NCBI GenBank assembly: GCA_002327765.1
Contig: DCUH01000056.1
Span: 1 to 29,241, forward strand
Direction: 5' to 3'
Source: a bacterium UBA2219
Lineage (GTDB): Bacteria > Desulfobacterota > Deferrimicrobia > Deferrimicrobiales > Deferrimicrobiaceae
Length of the DNA stretch: 29,241 nt
Part shown: positions 7,842 to 15,759 of the stretch, piece after piece
How the letters are laid out: the number at the start of each line of letters is the position of its first letter
How positions within the stretch are numbered: the stretch's first letter is position 1
The notes under the pieces: generated by a model
Told to the model about the DNA's origin: nothing
The model's database searches: none
The model's input: the letters and a program-made list of their open reading frames with translations, nothing else
Position numbers and translations under genes: made by a program

Positions 7842-9065
7842 ATGGCACTGATCGTTCAGAAGTACGGAGGCACCTCCGTCGGCACCATCGAAAAGATCAA
7901 GAACTGCGCGAAACGGGTGGCGAAAACCCGGGACGCCGGCAACGACGTCGTCGTCGTGGTTTCCGCGATGTCGGGCGAGACGAACCGGCTCCTCGGGCTG
8001 GCGCACCAGATCGCCGAGATCCCGAACGAGCGGGAGCTCGACGTCGTCGCCGCGACGGGCGAGCAGGTGACGATCGGCCTGCTGGCGATCGCGCTGTCGG
8101 AGATGGGGTACAAGGCGAGGTCGTTCTGCGGATTCCAGATCCCCATCCGCACCGACGACGCGTACGTCAAGGCTCGGATCAGGACGATCGAGGGCGACAC
8201 GATCCGAAAGGCCCTGAAGGAAGGGTACATCGCGGTGGTCGCCGGCTTCCAGGGGATCGACGACACGGGGTCGATCACGACGCTCGGGCGGGGCGGGTCC
8301 GACACCAGCGCCGTGGCCGTCGCCGCCGCGCTGGAAGCGGACGTCTGCGAGATATACACGGACGTGGACGGCGTCTACACGACCGACCCCAATATCTGCT
8401 CCGACGCGCGGAAGCTCGAGAAGATCTCCTTCGAGGAGATGCTCGAGCTGGCGTCGCTCGGCGCGAAGGTGCTGCAGATCCGGTCGGTCGAATTCGGGAT
8501 GAAATACGGGGTGCGGATCCATGTCCGCTCCTCGTTCAACGATAACCAGGGCACGATCGTGACCACGGAGGACGAGATCATGGAAACGGCGGTGGTGTCG
8601 GGCGTTGCTTACAGCAAGAACGAGGCGAAGGTCACGATCGTGAAGGTCCCCGACAAGCCGGGGATCGCCGCCCGGATCTTCAGGGCGCTCTCCGAGGCGA
8701 AGATCGTCGTCGACGTCATCGTCCAGAACGTCTCCGTCACCGGCTACACCGACATGACCTTCACGGTCGGGCGGTCCGATTTCAGGAAGGCGATGACGAT
8801 CACCGAGAAAGCGGCCTCCGAGATCGGCGCGGAGAAGGTGGTCGGGGACGACAGGATCTCCAAGGTATCCATCGTCGGCATGGCGATGCGGTCGCACTCG
8901 GGCGTCGCGATGAAGGTGTTCGAGACGCTCGCGGCGGAGGGCATCAACATCCTGGGGATCAGCACCTCCGAGATCAAGATTTCCGTGCTCATCGACGAAA
9001 AGTACACGGAGCTCGCCGTGCGGGTCCTGCACGGCGCGTTCGGCCTCGGGAACCCCTCCGCATGA
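7842..9065 (+). CDS. lysC: Aspartate kinase LysC
   Basis: Phosphorylates aspartate, the first step to lysine, methionine, threonine and diaminopimelate for the wall. The protein has 407 residues, the size of monofunctional class aspartokinases of the B. subtilis LysC II type. The kinase domain begins with QKYGGTSVG (residues 6-14) and contains GRGGSDTSAVAVAAAL and YTDVDGVYTTDP. Two ACT domains occupy about residues 265-405 (for example KVPDKPGIAARIF and SIVGMAMRSHSGVA), implying feedback control by lysine and/or threonine. ATG 7842 is preceded by AGGAGGT. The stop overlaps the start of cimA (ATGA), so the two are very likely co-translated. As in other such genes, an internal start could also make a short ACT-only subunit; I did not identify one. 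Confidence 0.98.
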   Translation: MALIVQKYGGTSVGTIEKIKNCAKRVAKTRDAGNDVVVVVSAMSGETNRLLGLAHQIAEIPNERELDVVAATGEQVTIGLLAIALSEMGYKARSFCGFQIPIRTDDAYVKARIRTIEGDTIRKALKEGYIAVVAGFQGIDDTGSITTLGRGGSDTSAVAVAAALEADVCEIYTDVDGVYTTDPNICSDARKLEKISFEEMLELASLGAKVLQIRSVEFGMKYGVRIHVRSSFNDNQGTIVTTEDEIMETAVVSGVAYSKNEAKVTIVKVPDKPGIAARIFRALSEAKIVVDVIVQNVSVTGYTDMTFTVGRSDFRKAMTITEKAASEIGAEKVVGDDRISKVSIVGMAMRSHSGVAMKVFETLAAEGINILGISTSEIKISVLIDEKYTELAVRVLHGAFGLGNPSA

Positions 9066-10657
9066 AGACGGTCCACCTGTACGACACGACGCTCCGGGAC
9101 GGGACGCAGATGCGGGAGGTGTCCCTCTCGGTCCTCGACAAGATAAAGATCGCGGAGAAGCTCGACGAGTTCGGTATCCAATACATCGAGGGGGGATACC
9201 CGGGCAGCAACCCGAAGGACATGGAGTTCTTCGAGCGGGTACGCGGGATGCGCTGGAAGAATTCGGCGATCTGCGCCTTCGGGATGACCCGGAGGGTGGG
9301 GAAGAAGGTCGAGGACGACGCGAACATCAAGGCGATGCTGGGGGCCTGCACCCCGGTCATCACCGTGGTCGGGAAAGCGTGGGATTTCCACGTCACCGAG
9401 GCGCTGCGGACCACCCTCGAGGAGAACCTCGCTTCCGTATTCGAGACCGTGGAGCATCTCAAGCGCCGAGCGGACAAGGTGTTCTTCGACGCGGAGCATT
9501 TTTTCGACGGGTACCTGAAAAACCCGAAGTACGCCCTGAAGGTGCTCTCCGTCGCGTCCGAGGCGGGCGCGGACTGCCTCGTCCTGTGCGACACCAACGG
9601 CGGGACGATCACCTCCGAGATCGCCCGGATCGTGAAGGAGACGAAGAAGGCCGTCGGGGTCCCGCTGGGCATCCACACGCACAACGACGCGGAGATGGCG
9701 GTGGCCAACACCATCGCGGCCGTCGAGAACGGCGCCGTCCAGGTCCAGGGGACGATCAACGGCTACGGGGAGCGGTGCGGAAACGCCAACCTGTGCTCCA
9801 TCATCCCGGCCCTTCACCTGAAGCTGGAGCGGAAAGCGCTGCCCGAAGGAAACCTCAGGAAGCTTTACGCGGTCTCGCGGTTCGTGGCAGAGGCGTCGAA
9901 CATGGGGCAGTGGCTCCACCAGCCCTACGTGGGCGACGCCGCCTTCGCGCACAAGGGCGGGATGCACGTTTCCGCGATCCGGCGCCACCCCCTGACGTAC
10001 GAGCACATCGATCCGGAAGCCGTGGGAAACCGCCGACACGTGCTCGTTTCCGACCTTTCGGGCCGCAGCAACATCCTGTCGAAGATCCAGGAGCGGGGAC
10101 TCAAGTTCGCGTCCAAGGACCCGAACACCGAAAAGATCCTTTCGGAGATCAAGGACCTTGAGCACAAGGGGTACCAGTTCGAGGGCGCCGACGCCTCGTT
10201 CGAACTGCTGGCCCGGCGGGCGCTCGGGGAGGACGAACCGTTTTTCGAACTCAAAGGGTTCCGGGTCATAGACGAAAAACGGTCCGAGGGGGAAGCCCCC
10301 ATCGCCGAGGCCACGATCATGATCGCGGTGGGTGACCGGGTGGAGCACACCGCGGCCATGGGGAACGGCCCGGTGAACGCGATGGACAACGCGCTTCGGA
10401 AGGCGCTGGAGAAATTCTACCCGGAAGTCGCCGAAGTGCGGCTGATCGACTACAAGGTCCGTGTCATCCAGCAGGGAGGCACCGGCTCGTCGGTACGCGT
10501 CTTGATACATTCCGGGGACGGGGAGTCCAACTGGGGAACCGTCGGGGTGTCGCACAACATCATCGAGGCGTCCTGGCAGGCCCTGGTGGACAGCATCCGG
10601 TTCAAGCTCTGGAGGACGCGCCGTGAACAGCCCGGTGAAAAGGACACGGGAGGGTAG
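9062..10657 (+). CDS. cimA: (R)-citramalate synthase CimA
   Basis: Condenses pyruvate with acetyl-CoA to (R)-citramalate, giving 2-oxobutyrate for isoleucine without threonine deaminase. The 531-residue protein starts with the DRE-TIM motif YDTTLRDGTQ (residues 7-16). It carries the metal site HTHNDAEMAVAN, then GTINGYGERCGNANL, HKGGMHVSAIRR, and a C-terminal LeuA-type allosteric domain. It belongs to the long citramalate/2-isopropylmalate-like branch (TIGR00977 type), the kind shown to function in Geobacter. 2-isopropylmalate synthase or homocitrate synthase are the alternatives, but the Geobacter-like lysC-cimA adjacency and family blocks favour CimA. The 3' end overlaps the next gene by 35 bases. 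Confidence 0.92.
   Translation: MKTVHLYDTTLRDGTQMREVSLSVLDKIKIAEKLDEFGIQYIEGGYPGSNPKDMEFFERVRGMRWKNSAICAFGMTRRVGKKVEDDANIKAMLGACTPVITVVGKAWDFHVTEALRTTLEENLASVFETVEHLKRRADKVFFDAEHFFDGYLKNPKYALKVLSVASEAGADCLVLCDTNGGTITSEIARIVKETKKAVGVPLGIHTHNDAEMAVANTIAAVENGAVQVQGTINGYGERCGNANLCSIIPALHLKLERKALPEGNLRKLYAVSRFVAEASNMGQWLHQPYVGDAAFAHKGGMHVSAIRRHPLTYEHIDPEAVGNRRHVLVSDLSGRSNILSKIQERGLKFASKDPNTEKILSEIKDLEHKGYQFEGADASFELLARRALGEDEPFFELKGFRVIDEKRSEGEAPIAEATIMIAVGDRVEHTAAMGNGPVNAMDNALRKALEKFYPEVAEVRLIDYKVRVIQQGGTGSSVRVLIHSGDGESNWGTVGVSHNIIEASWQALVDSIRFKLWRTRREQPGEKDTGG
10611..10615 (+). promoter_or_regulatory. Ribosome binding site fixing the GTG start of the HhH gene
   Basis: GGAGG lies inside cimA, seven bases before GTG 10623. 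Its quality and spacing favour GTG 10623 over the in-frame GTG 10635 or ATG 10693, so the small protein is probably translated from inside the cimA reading frame. Confidence 0.65.
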
Positions 10658-11084
10658 CCGGGAAACACAAAGGTCTTACCTGTTCCTTTCCATGATTCTT
10701 CTGGTCTGGAATACCGTGTCTACTGCCGTCTACCTGTTTTCGGGCGGTTCTCCTTTGACACCACTTGTCGGCGGGGCGATTCGGCTATCTTCCTCCGCAC
10801 CGCCGCATGCCGCGTCCCACGATAACACGGTTTCGCCGCGCAACGCTCCGCTGACGATAAAGCAGAAATATCTTATTGGAAAACGGGTAGATATTAACAA
10901 GGCATTAAAAGATGAGATCAATGCCCTGCCCGGTGTTTCCGACGCGATGGCGGCGGCTATCATGACCGAGAGGGAACGTATCGGAGGGTTCCGTTCTCCA
11001 CAGGACCTTCTGCGGGTGAAGGGGATCAAGGAGAAGCGTCTGAAGATAATCCTTCCTTTTCTGGAGAAGATGGAGAATAATTGA
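10623..11084 (+). CDS. Membrane-anchored helix-hairpin-helix (ComEA-like) protein
   Basis: A 153-residue protein. A basic N-terminus is followed by one hydrophobic segment at about residues 18-40, a Ser/Pro/Ala-rich linker, and a helix-hairpin-helix domain at about 88-147 (VDINKALKDEINALPGVSDAMA, with the second hairpin around LLRVKGIKEKRL; quoted in part only). ComEA-type domains bind DNA without sequence preference. ComEA itself is a membrane-anchored DNA receptor in competence, but many short ComEA-like proteins have no known role. No comEC or pilus gene is nearby. Base composition is uneven: only 19 of 60 bases in 10861-10920 and 20 of 60 in 11041-11100 are G or C, while flanking genes are well above 60%. 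The function is unknown. It overlaps cimA by 35 bases and is followed by 38 non-coding bases. Confidence 0.8.
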   Translation: MNSPVKRTREGSRETQRSYLFLSMILLVWNTVSTAVYLFSGGSPLTPLVGGAIRLSSSAPPHAASHDNTVSPRNAPLTIKQKYLIGKRVDINKALKDEINALPGVSDAMAAAIMTERERIGGFRSPQDLLRVKGIKEKRLKIILPFLEKMENN

Positions 11085-11122
11085 TCTAAATGGTCATGTA
11101 ATTCTTCCGGGAAAGGGGAGGC

Positions 11123-11803
11123 ATGCTCCGGTCGATCAGGAACGACATCCGGGTCATATTCGAGCGGGACCCTGCGGCCCGGAGCGTGGCCGAAATCCTT
11201 CTGTGCTACCCCGGGTTCCACGCCGTCCGGTTCCATCACGCCGCGCACTGGCTCTGGACGCATGGCATCAAAGTGCCCGCCCGCATCCTTTCGCACATCT
11301 CGCGCACTCTGACCGGAATCGAGATTCACCCGGGCGCCACGATCGGGGAGGGCTTCTTCATAGACCACGGGATGGGCGTCGTCATCGGCGAGACGACCGA
11401 GATCGGGGAAAACGTCACGCTATATCACGGCGTGACCCTCGGCGGGACCACATGGAACAAGGGGAAGCGCCACCCCACGATCGAGGACAACGTCATCATC
11501 GGGGCGGGGGCCGCGGTGCTCGGGAACATCCGGATCGGGAGGAACTCGAAGATCGGGTCCGGCTCCGTCGTCAACCGGGACGTCCCTCCGAATTCCACGG
11601 TGGTCGGCATTCCCGGTCGCGTCGTCTACCGGGAAGGGAACGTCTACGCCGATCCGGAAGGAGTGGGCGGTACGCCCGATCCCGAAGGGAAGGCGATCCG
11701 GTGCCTGACCGAGCAGATTTACCAGCTGGAGAACCGGCTCGAGCGCATCACGAAAGAGCTTGAATCGATGAAGGAATCCGACAAGGTGAGGCCGGCTTCA
11801 TGA
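11123..11803 (+). CDS. cysE: Serine O-acetyltransferase CysE
   Basis: Acetylates L-serine with acetyl-CoA to O-acetylserine, the precursor that takes up sulfide to form cysteine. The protein has 226 residues, the length of the shorter CysE form (B. subtilis-like). The N-terminal helical part is followed by left-handed hexapeptide repeats from about residue 65. Catalytic histidines are probably His82 (IDHGMGVVIGE) and His117 (KRHPTIEDNV). The C-terminal region carries GIPGRVV and a charged helix. ATG 11123 has GGGGAGG directly upstream. The preceding 38-base gap shows no convincing promoter. The stop overlaps iscR (ATGA), so cysteine supply and the iron-sulfur/tRNA genes downstream are probably expressed together. 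Confidence 0.97.
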   Translation: MLRSIRNDIRVIFERDPAARSVAEILLCYPGFHAVRFHHAAHWLWTHGIKVPARILSHISRTLTGIEIHPGATIGEGFFIDHGMGVVIGETTEIGENVTLYHGVTLGGTTWNKGKRHPTIEDNVIIGAGAAVLGNIRIGRNSKIGSGSVVNRDVPPNSTVVGIPGRVVYREGNVYADPEGVGGTPDPEGKAIRCLTEQIYQLENRLERITKELESMKESDKVRPAS

Positions 11804-12234
11804 AGGTCACGACGCGTGGCAGATACGCCGTGATGGCGCTGGTGTCGCTGGCCGGGCATTCGCGGGGCAACCCCGTCCCGATCCAGTTCATCGCCCGGCA
11901 GGACTCGATACCGGAATCGTACCTGCAGCAGCTTTTCCTTCGGCTGCGCAAGAAGAACATCGTGAAAAGCGTCCGGGGCCCCGGAGGAGGGTTCATCCTT
12001 TCGAGGCACCCTTCCGAGATCACGGTGGGGGAGATCATCCGGACGGCGGAAGGCAGGCAGGCGGCCGTCGGATGCAGGAAGACCGGCAGGCAGTGCAGCA
12101 TGATCAACAAGTGCCGCACCCAGGGGATGTGGGACGCCCTCGAGGGGCGGATCGACGAGTTCCTCGACTCCATATCGCTCGAGGACCTGTTCGATAATGA
12201 AAGAACGGAACCGGCCCGGGAGGCGAAGGCATGA
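11800..12234 (+). CDS. iscR: Rrf2-family iron-sulfur regulator, IscR-like
   Basis: Winged-helix transcription regulator expected to sense iron-sulfur status and control this operon. It has 144 residues. The N-terminus MKVTTRGRYAVMAL and the wing RGPGGGF match IscR closely. Three cysteines, Cys92, Cys99 and Cys105, form CX6CX5C. E. coli IscR has CX5CX5CX2H, and the position of its fourth ligand His107 is Gln108 here. Residue 43, Glu in E. coli IscR and important for DNA-site discrimination, is Gln here (YLQQLF). Cluster binding is therefore likely but its ligation may differ. ATG 11800 overlaps cysE by 4 bases, and the stop overlaps iscS. I found no obvious IscR-type operator upstream of cysE. 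Confidence 0.9.
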   Translation: MKVTTRGRYAVMALVSLAGHSRGNPVPIQFIARQDSIPESYLQQLFLRLRKKNIVKSVRGPGGGFILSRHPSEITVGEIIRTAEGRQAAVGCRKTGRQCSMINKCRTQGMWDALEGRIDEFLDSISLEDLFDNERTEPAREAKA

Positions 12235-13409
12235 GGAAAGTGTATTTCGACCATAACGCGACAACCCCGGTCCACCCGGAAGTTGCCGAGGCCGTTGCGC
12301 CGTTCCTGGGGGAACGGTTCGGAAACCCTTCGAGCATCCACTACGCGGGCAGGGACGTCCGCAAGGCCGTGGAGGACGCCAGGGAGGAGATCGCCGCCTT
12401 CTACGGCTGCCGTCCTCTCGAGATCGTCTTCACCAGCTCGGGGACGGAAAGCGACAACCTCGCCCTGAAGGGGGTGGCGTACCTGGAAGGGAACCGGGGG
12501 AAGCACATCGTCACCTCGCAGGTGGAGCACCCGGCGGTCATGAACACGTGCCGTTTCCTGGAGAGCCGGGGTTTCCGGGTGACCTACGTGCCGGTGACCC
12601 GACAGGGGATCGTCGAGCCGGAGAGCGTCCGGAAGGCGATCGGCCCCGACACGGTCCTCGTCTCCATCATGGCGGCGAACAACGAGACCGGGTGCGTGAT
12701 GCCCATCGCCGAGATCGGGAAGATTGCCAGGAACGCCGGCGTCCTCATGCACACGGACGCCGTGCAGGCCACGGGGAAGATACCGCTCGACTGGGCAACG
12801 CTCCCGGTGGACCTGCTCACCTTTTCCGGGCACAAGATCAACGGGCTGAAAGGGGCCGGCGGGCTGATCGTCCGCAAGGGGGTGGAGATCGCGCCGGTCA
12901 TACAGGGCGGCCACCAGGAGAGGGGGCTGCGCGGGGGGACGGAGAACGTCATCGGGATCGTCGCCATGGGGAAAGCCTTTTCCCTCCTGAGCAGGAACAT
13001 GGACGCCGAGGTCGCGGAGGTCCGCCGACTGAGGGACTCCCTCGAGTGCGCCCTGTTCGACCGCATCCCCGATCTCGTGCTCAACGGCCACCCGACGCTC
13101 CGGATGCCGAACACGGTGAACATCTCCTTCCGCTTCGTGGAGGGCGAGGCGCTCCTGCTAAACCTCGACATGATGGGGATCGCCTGCTCCTCCGGTTCCG
13201 CTTGCACCTCGGGATCGCTGGAGGCGTCTCCGGTGCTCCTCGCGATGGGGGCCGATCCGACGGATTCCCAGGGGGCGTTGCGGTTCTCCCTCGGGTACGG
13301 GAACACCGACGAGGACGTGTCCTGCGCCGTGGACGCGATCGAGAAGGTCGTGAACAAGCTGCGGGCGATGTCGCCCCTCTACAACGCGCGGGAGGCGAAG
13401 GCCAGATGA
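12231..13409 (+). CDS. iscS: Cysteine desulfurase IscS/NifS
   Basis: PLP enzyme that takes sulfur from cysteine as a persulfide for iron-sulfur clusters and thio-tRNA. The protein has 392 residues. The N-terminus YFDHNATTPVHPEV is typical, His100 stacks on PLP, Lys202 (FSGHKING) binds PLP, and the persulfide cysteine is Cys325 in SSGSACTSGSLE, a group I (IscS/NifS) loop. ATG 12231 overlaps the iscR stop. No iscU, iscA or hscBA gene follows; mnmA starts in its stop codon. This suggests that tRNA thiolation is one main use of its sulfur, though a scaffold may be encoded elsewhere. NifS cannot be separated from IscS on sequence alone, but the IscR neighbour favours a general role. Confidence 0.95.
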   Translation: MRKVYFDHNATTPVHPEVAEAVAPFLGERFGNPSSIHYAGRDVRKAVEDAREEIAAFYGCRPLEIVFTSSGTESDNLALKGVAYLEGNRGKHIVTSQVEHPAVMNTCRFLESRGFRVTYVPVTRQGIVEPESVRKAIGPDTVLVSIMAANNETGCVMPIAEIGKIARNAGVLMHTDAVQATGKIPLDWATLPVDLLTFSGHKINGLKGAGGLIVRKGVEIAPVIQGGHQERGLRGGTENVIGIVAMGKAFSLLSRNMDAEVAEVRRLRDSLECALFDRIPDLVLNGHPTLRMPNTVNISFRFVEGEALLLNLDMMGIACSSGSACTSGSLEASPVLLAMGADPTDSQGALRFSLGYGNTDEDVSCAVDAIEKVVNKLRAMSPLYNAREAKAR

Positions 13410-14494
13410 GCAAAGGTCGCATTCTCGCGGCGATGAGCGGCGGGGTGGATTCCTCCGTCGCGGCGCTGCTGCTGAAGAGGGAAGGGTGGGACGTCGTCGG
13501 CGTGACGATGGATCTGTACGAACGCTCCCGAGCCGAGCGCGACCGGGACACGGCCTGCTGCTCGCTCGACGACCTGTACGACGCCCGCAGGGTCTGCGAC
13601 CTCCTGGAGATCCCGCATTATGCGCTGAACCTCCGGGAGGAATTCCGCCGCGGGGTGATCGATCCGTTCGTCGAAGAGTACCGGGCGGGGAGGACGCCGA
13701 ATCCCTGCATCCTGTGCAACGAGCACCTCAAATTCCGGGCCCTCCTGCGGAAGGCGGACGAGCTGGGGGCGGAGGGGGTGGCCACGGGCCACTACGCCGT
13801 GATCCGGAGGGAGACGGACGGGCGATGCCGTCTCTTCGCCGCGCCCGACCGGGCGAAGGACCAGTCGTACTTCCTCTTTTCGCTCGACAGCGTGCGTCTC
13901 GGGCGGATCCGTTTTCCCGTGGGGGAGACGCCCAAGGGGGAGGTGCGCCGGATCGCGTCGGAAGCGGGTCTTCCCGTCTACGAAAAGAAGGAAAGCCAGG
14001 ACATCTGCTTCGTCGGGGACGAATCCTACCCGGAATTCCTCGAGCAAAGGGGGATCCGCGAGGAGGCGGGGCGGTTCGTGGATCGCGACGGCAACTTCCT
14101 GGGGAACCACAAGGGAGTCCTGAATTACACGATCGGGCAGCGGAAGGGGCTGGGGATCGCCGCCAGGACGCCGCTATACGTGGTCGCTATCGACGCCGAG
14201 AGGAACGAGGTCGTCCTCGGGCCGGCGGACGACACGTTCTCGCCGGAGGCCGCGGTCTCCGGCGCGACCTTCGTCGCCGGGGCGCCGCCGGCGGAACGCT
14301 TCCGCGCGGCGGCAAGGGTCCGGTACCGCCACCCCGCCGCGCCGTGCACGGTGACCGCCGCGGGGAAGCGCCTCGAGGTGCGGTTCGACGAGCCGCAGCG
14401 CAGTGTGACGCCCGGGCAGGCCCTCGTGCTCTACGACGGGGACGAGGTCCTCGGGGGCGGCTGGATCGAATGCGCAGACGCCTTGCGGTCGTAA
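13406..14494 (+). CDS. mnmA: tRNA 2-thiouridylase MnmA
   Basis: Makes 2-thiouridine at wobble U34 of Glu, Gln and Lys tRNAs, with sulfur from IscS. The 362-residue protein has the PP-loop AMSGGVDSSVAA at residues 9-20. Cys104 (ILCN) corresponds to the catalytic cysteine of E. coli MnmA and Cys201 (ESQDICFVGD) to its second active cysteine. An extra Cys101 makes the first site a CXXC (NPCILCN), where E. coli has Asp at the first position. ATG 13406 overlaps the iscS stop as ATGA, with GGGAGG upstream. Placing the thiolase directly behind the desulfurase fits direct sulfur transfer. The 3' end overlaps mtaB by 25 bases. Confidence 0.97.
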   Translation: MSKGRILAAMSGGVDSSVAALLLKREGWDVVGVTMDLYERSRAERDRDTACCSLDDLYDARRVCDLLEIPHYALNLREEFRRGVIDPFVEEYRAGRTPNPCILCNEHLKFRALLRKADELGAEGVATGHYAVIRRETDGRCRLFAAPDRAKDQSYFLFSLDSVRLGRIRFPVGETPKGEVRRIASEAGLPVYEKKESQDICFVGDESYPEFLEQRGIREEAGRFVDRDGNFLGNHKGVLNYTIGQRKGLGIAARTPLYVVAIDAERNEVVLGPADDTFSPEAAVSGATFVAGAPPAERFRAAARVRYRHPAAPCTVTAAGKRLEVRFDEPQRSVTPGQALVLYDGDEVLGGGWIECADALRS

Positions 14495-15759
14495 CGGTAG
14501 GCTGCAAGGCCAACTTCGCCGATTCCGCCGGCATCGCGTCCATCGCGGTCCGCGCGGGGTTCGAGCTGGTCCCCGAGACCGTGCAGGCCGACGTGCTGAT
14601 CGTCAACAGCTGTACCGTTACCCGAAAGGCCGACCGCGACTCCCGAGCGCTCGCCCGCCGCCTGCGCCGGGGGAATCCCCGGGCCGTGGTCGTGATGACG
14701 GGCTGCTACGCGCGGATGGCCACGGGCGACCGGGACGCCCTTCCGGAGGTGGACCACTGGGTCGGGGGCGGGGATCCCGAAGCGCTCCCCAGGTTGCTCG
14801 CCTCGCTGGCCGGGGCCGGAGGGCCGCCGGGGGAAGAGCCTTCCCTGGCCGTCGTCGACCGGCTCCTAGGCCATACCCGAACGTTCCTGAAGATCCAGGA
14901 CGGCTGCGACGCCGCCTGCGCCTACTGCATCGTCCCGAAGGCGAGGGGGCCGGGCCGCTCGGTCCCATTGGGGGAAGCCGTCGAATCGGCCTGCCGGGCG
15001 GAGCGCGACGGCGCCCGGGAGATCGTCCTCACCGGCATCCACGCGGGGCGGTACGGGGCCGACCGCGGGGAGGCCGACGGCCTGGCGATGCTGCTCGAGG
15101 CGCTGCTTTCGGCCACTTCAATCGCCCGTTTCCGGCTGGGGTCCGTCGAGCCGCGGGAGATCACCCCGCGCCTCGTGGGAATGCTGGCCGCCGGCCGGAG
15201 GGTCTGCCCGCACCTCCACGTCCCGATGCAGAGCGGCTCCGACGCGGTGCTCCGGAGGATGCGCCGGCCGTATACCCGAATCGAGTATCGTGAGAAACTG
15301 CAGGCCATAGGGTCGGCGGTCCCGGGGATTCGACTGGGGGCGGACGTGATCGCCGGCTTTCCCGGGGAAACGGAACGGGACTTCAAGGAGACGCTGCTCG
15401 GGATCGCGGAATGTCCTTTAAGCTACCTCCACGCGTTCCCGTATTCCCCCAGGCCTGGGACCGAAAGCGCCGGCTGGCCGGACGACGTGACGCCCGCGGA
15501 AAAGAAGAGGCGGGTCGCGCTGCTCCGCGAGGCGGACGGCGGTATGCGCGGAAAATATCTCGAGGGGCAGGTAGGGAGGACGCTGGCGGTGATCGCGGAA
15601 TCGGAAACGGCCCGGGACGGCATCCGGGAGATGAGGGGCACGTCGGAGAACTACGTCGAGGTGGCTTTCCCGGGGGAGGGGAAGGCGGCGGGGGTGATCG
15701 TCCCCGTCCGGATACTGTCGGTTGCCGGGGGAACGCTTCGCGGGGAGGCGTGGGGATGA
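14470..15759 (+). CDS. mtaB: tRNA t6A37 methylthiotransferase MtaB
   Basis: Radical SAM enzyme with two iron-sulfur clusters that adds a methylthio group to t6A37 of tRNA, giving ms2t6A37. It has 429 residues. The N-terminal UPF0004 domain supplies Cys12 (VGCKAN), Cys48 (NSCTVT) and Cys79 (TGCYA) for the auxiliary cluster. The radical SAM motif CX3CX2C is Cys146, Cys150 and Cys153 (DGCDAACAYC). A C-terminal TRAM-like segment is present from about residue 365. The NSCTVT pattern and overall blocks favour MtaB over MiaB or RimO. ATG 14470 lies within mnmA (25-base overlap). The stop TGA 15757-15759 overlaps the rnc start. Confidence 0.93.
   Translation: MRRRLAVVTVGCKANFADSAGIASIAVRAGFELVPETVQADVLIVNSCTVTRKADRDSRALARRLRRGNPRAVVVMTGCYARMATGDRDALPEVDHWVGGGDPEALPRLLASLAGAGGPPGEEPSLAVVDRLLGHTRTFLKIQDGCDAACAYCIVPKARGPGRSVPLGEAVESACRAERDGAREIVLTGIHAGRYGADRGEADGLAMLLEALLSATSIARFRLGSVEPREITPRLVGMLAAGRRVCPHLHVPMQSGSDAVLRRMRRPYTRIEYREKLQAIGSAVPGIRLGADVIAGFPGETERDFKETLLGIAECPLSYLHAFPYSPRPGTESAGWPDDVTPAEKKRRVALLREADGGMRGKYLEGQVGRTLAVIAESETARDGIREMRGTSENYVEVAFPGEGKAAGVIVPVRILSVAGGTLRGEAWG

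Noticed and set aside
10623..11084. Calling the HhH protein a true ComEA competence receptor
   Set aside because: The anchor and HhH domain fit, but no comEC, pilus or other competence gene is near, and short ComEA-like proteins are common without that role.
11085..11122. Promoter or operator in front of cysE-iscR
   Set aside because: TTGATC at 11081 and TAATTC at 11099 are only 12 bases apart, and GATAAT at 11045 has no -35 partner. No palindrome of the IscR type is visible. Not supported.
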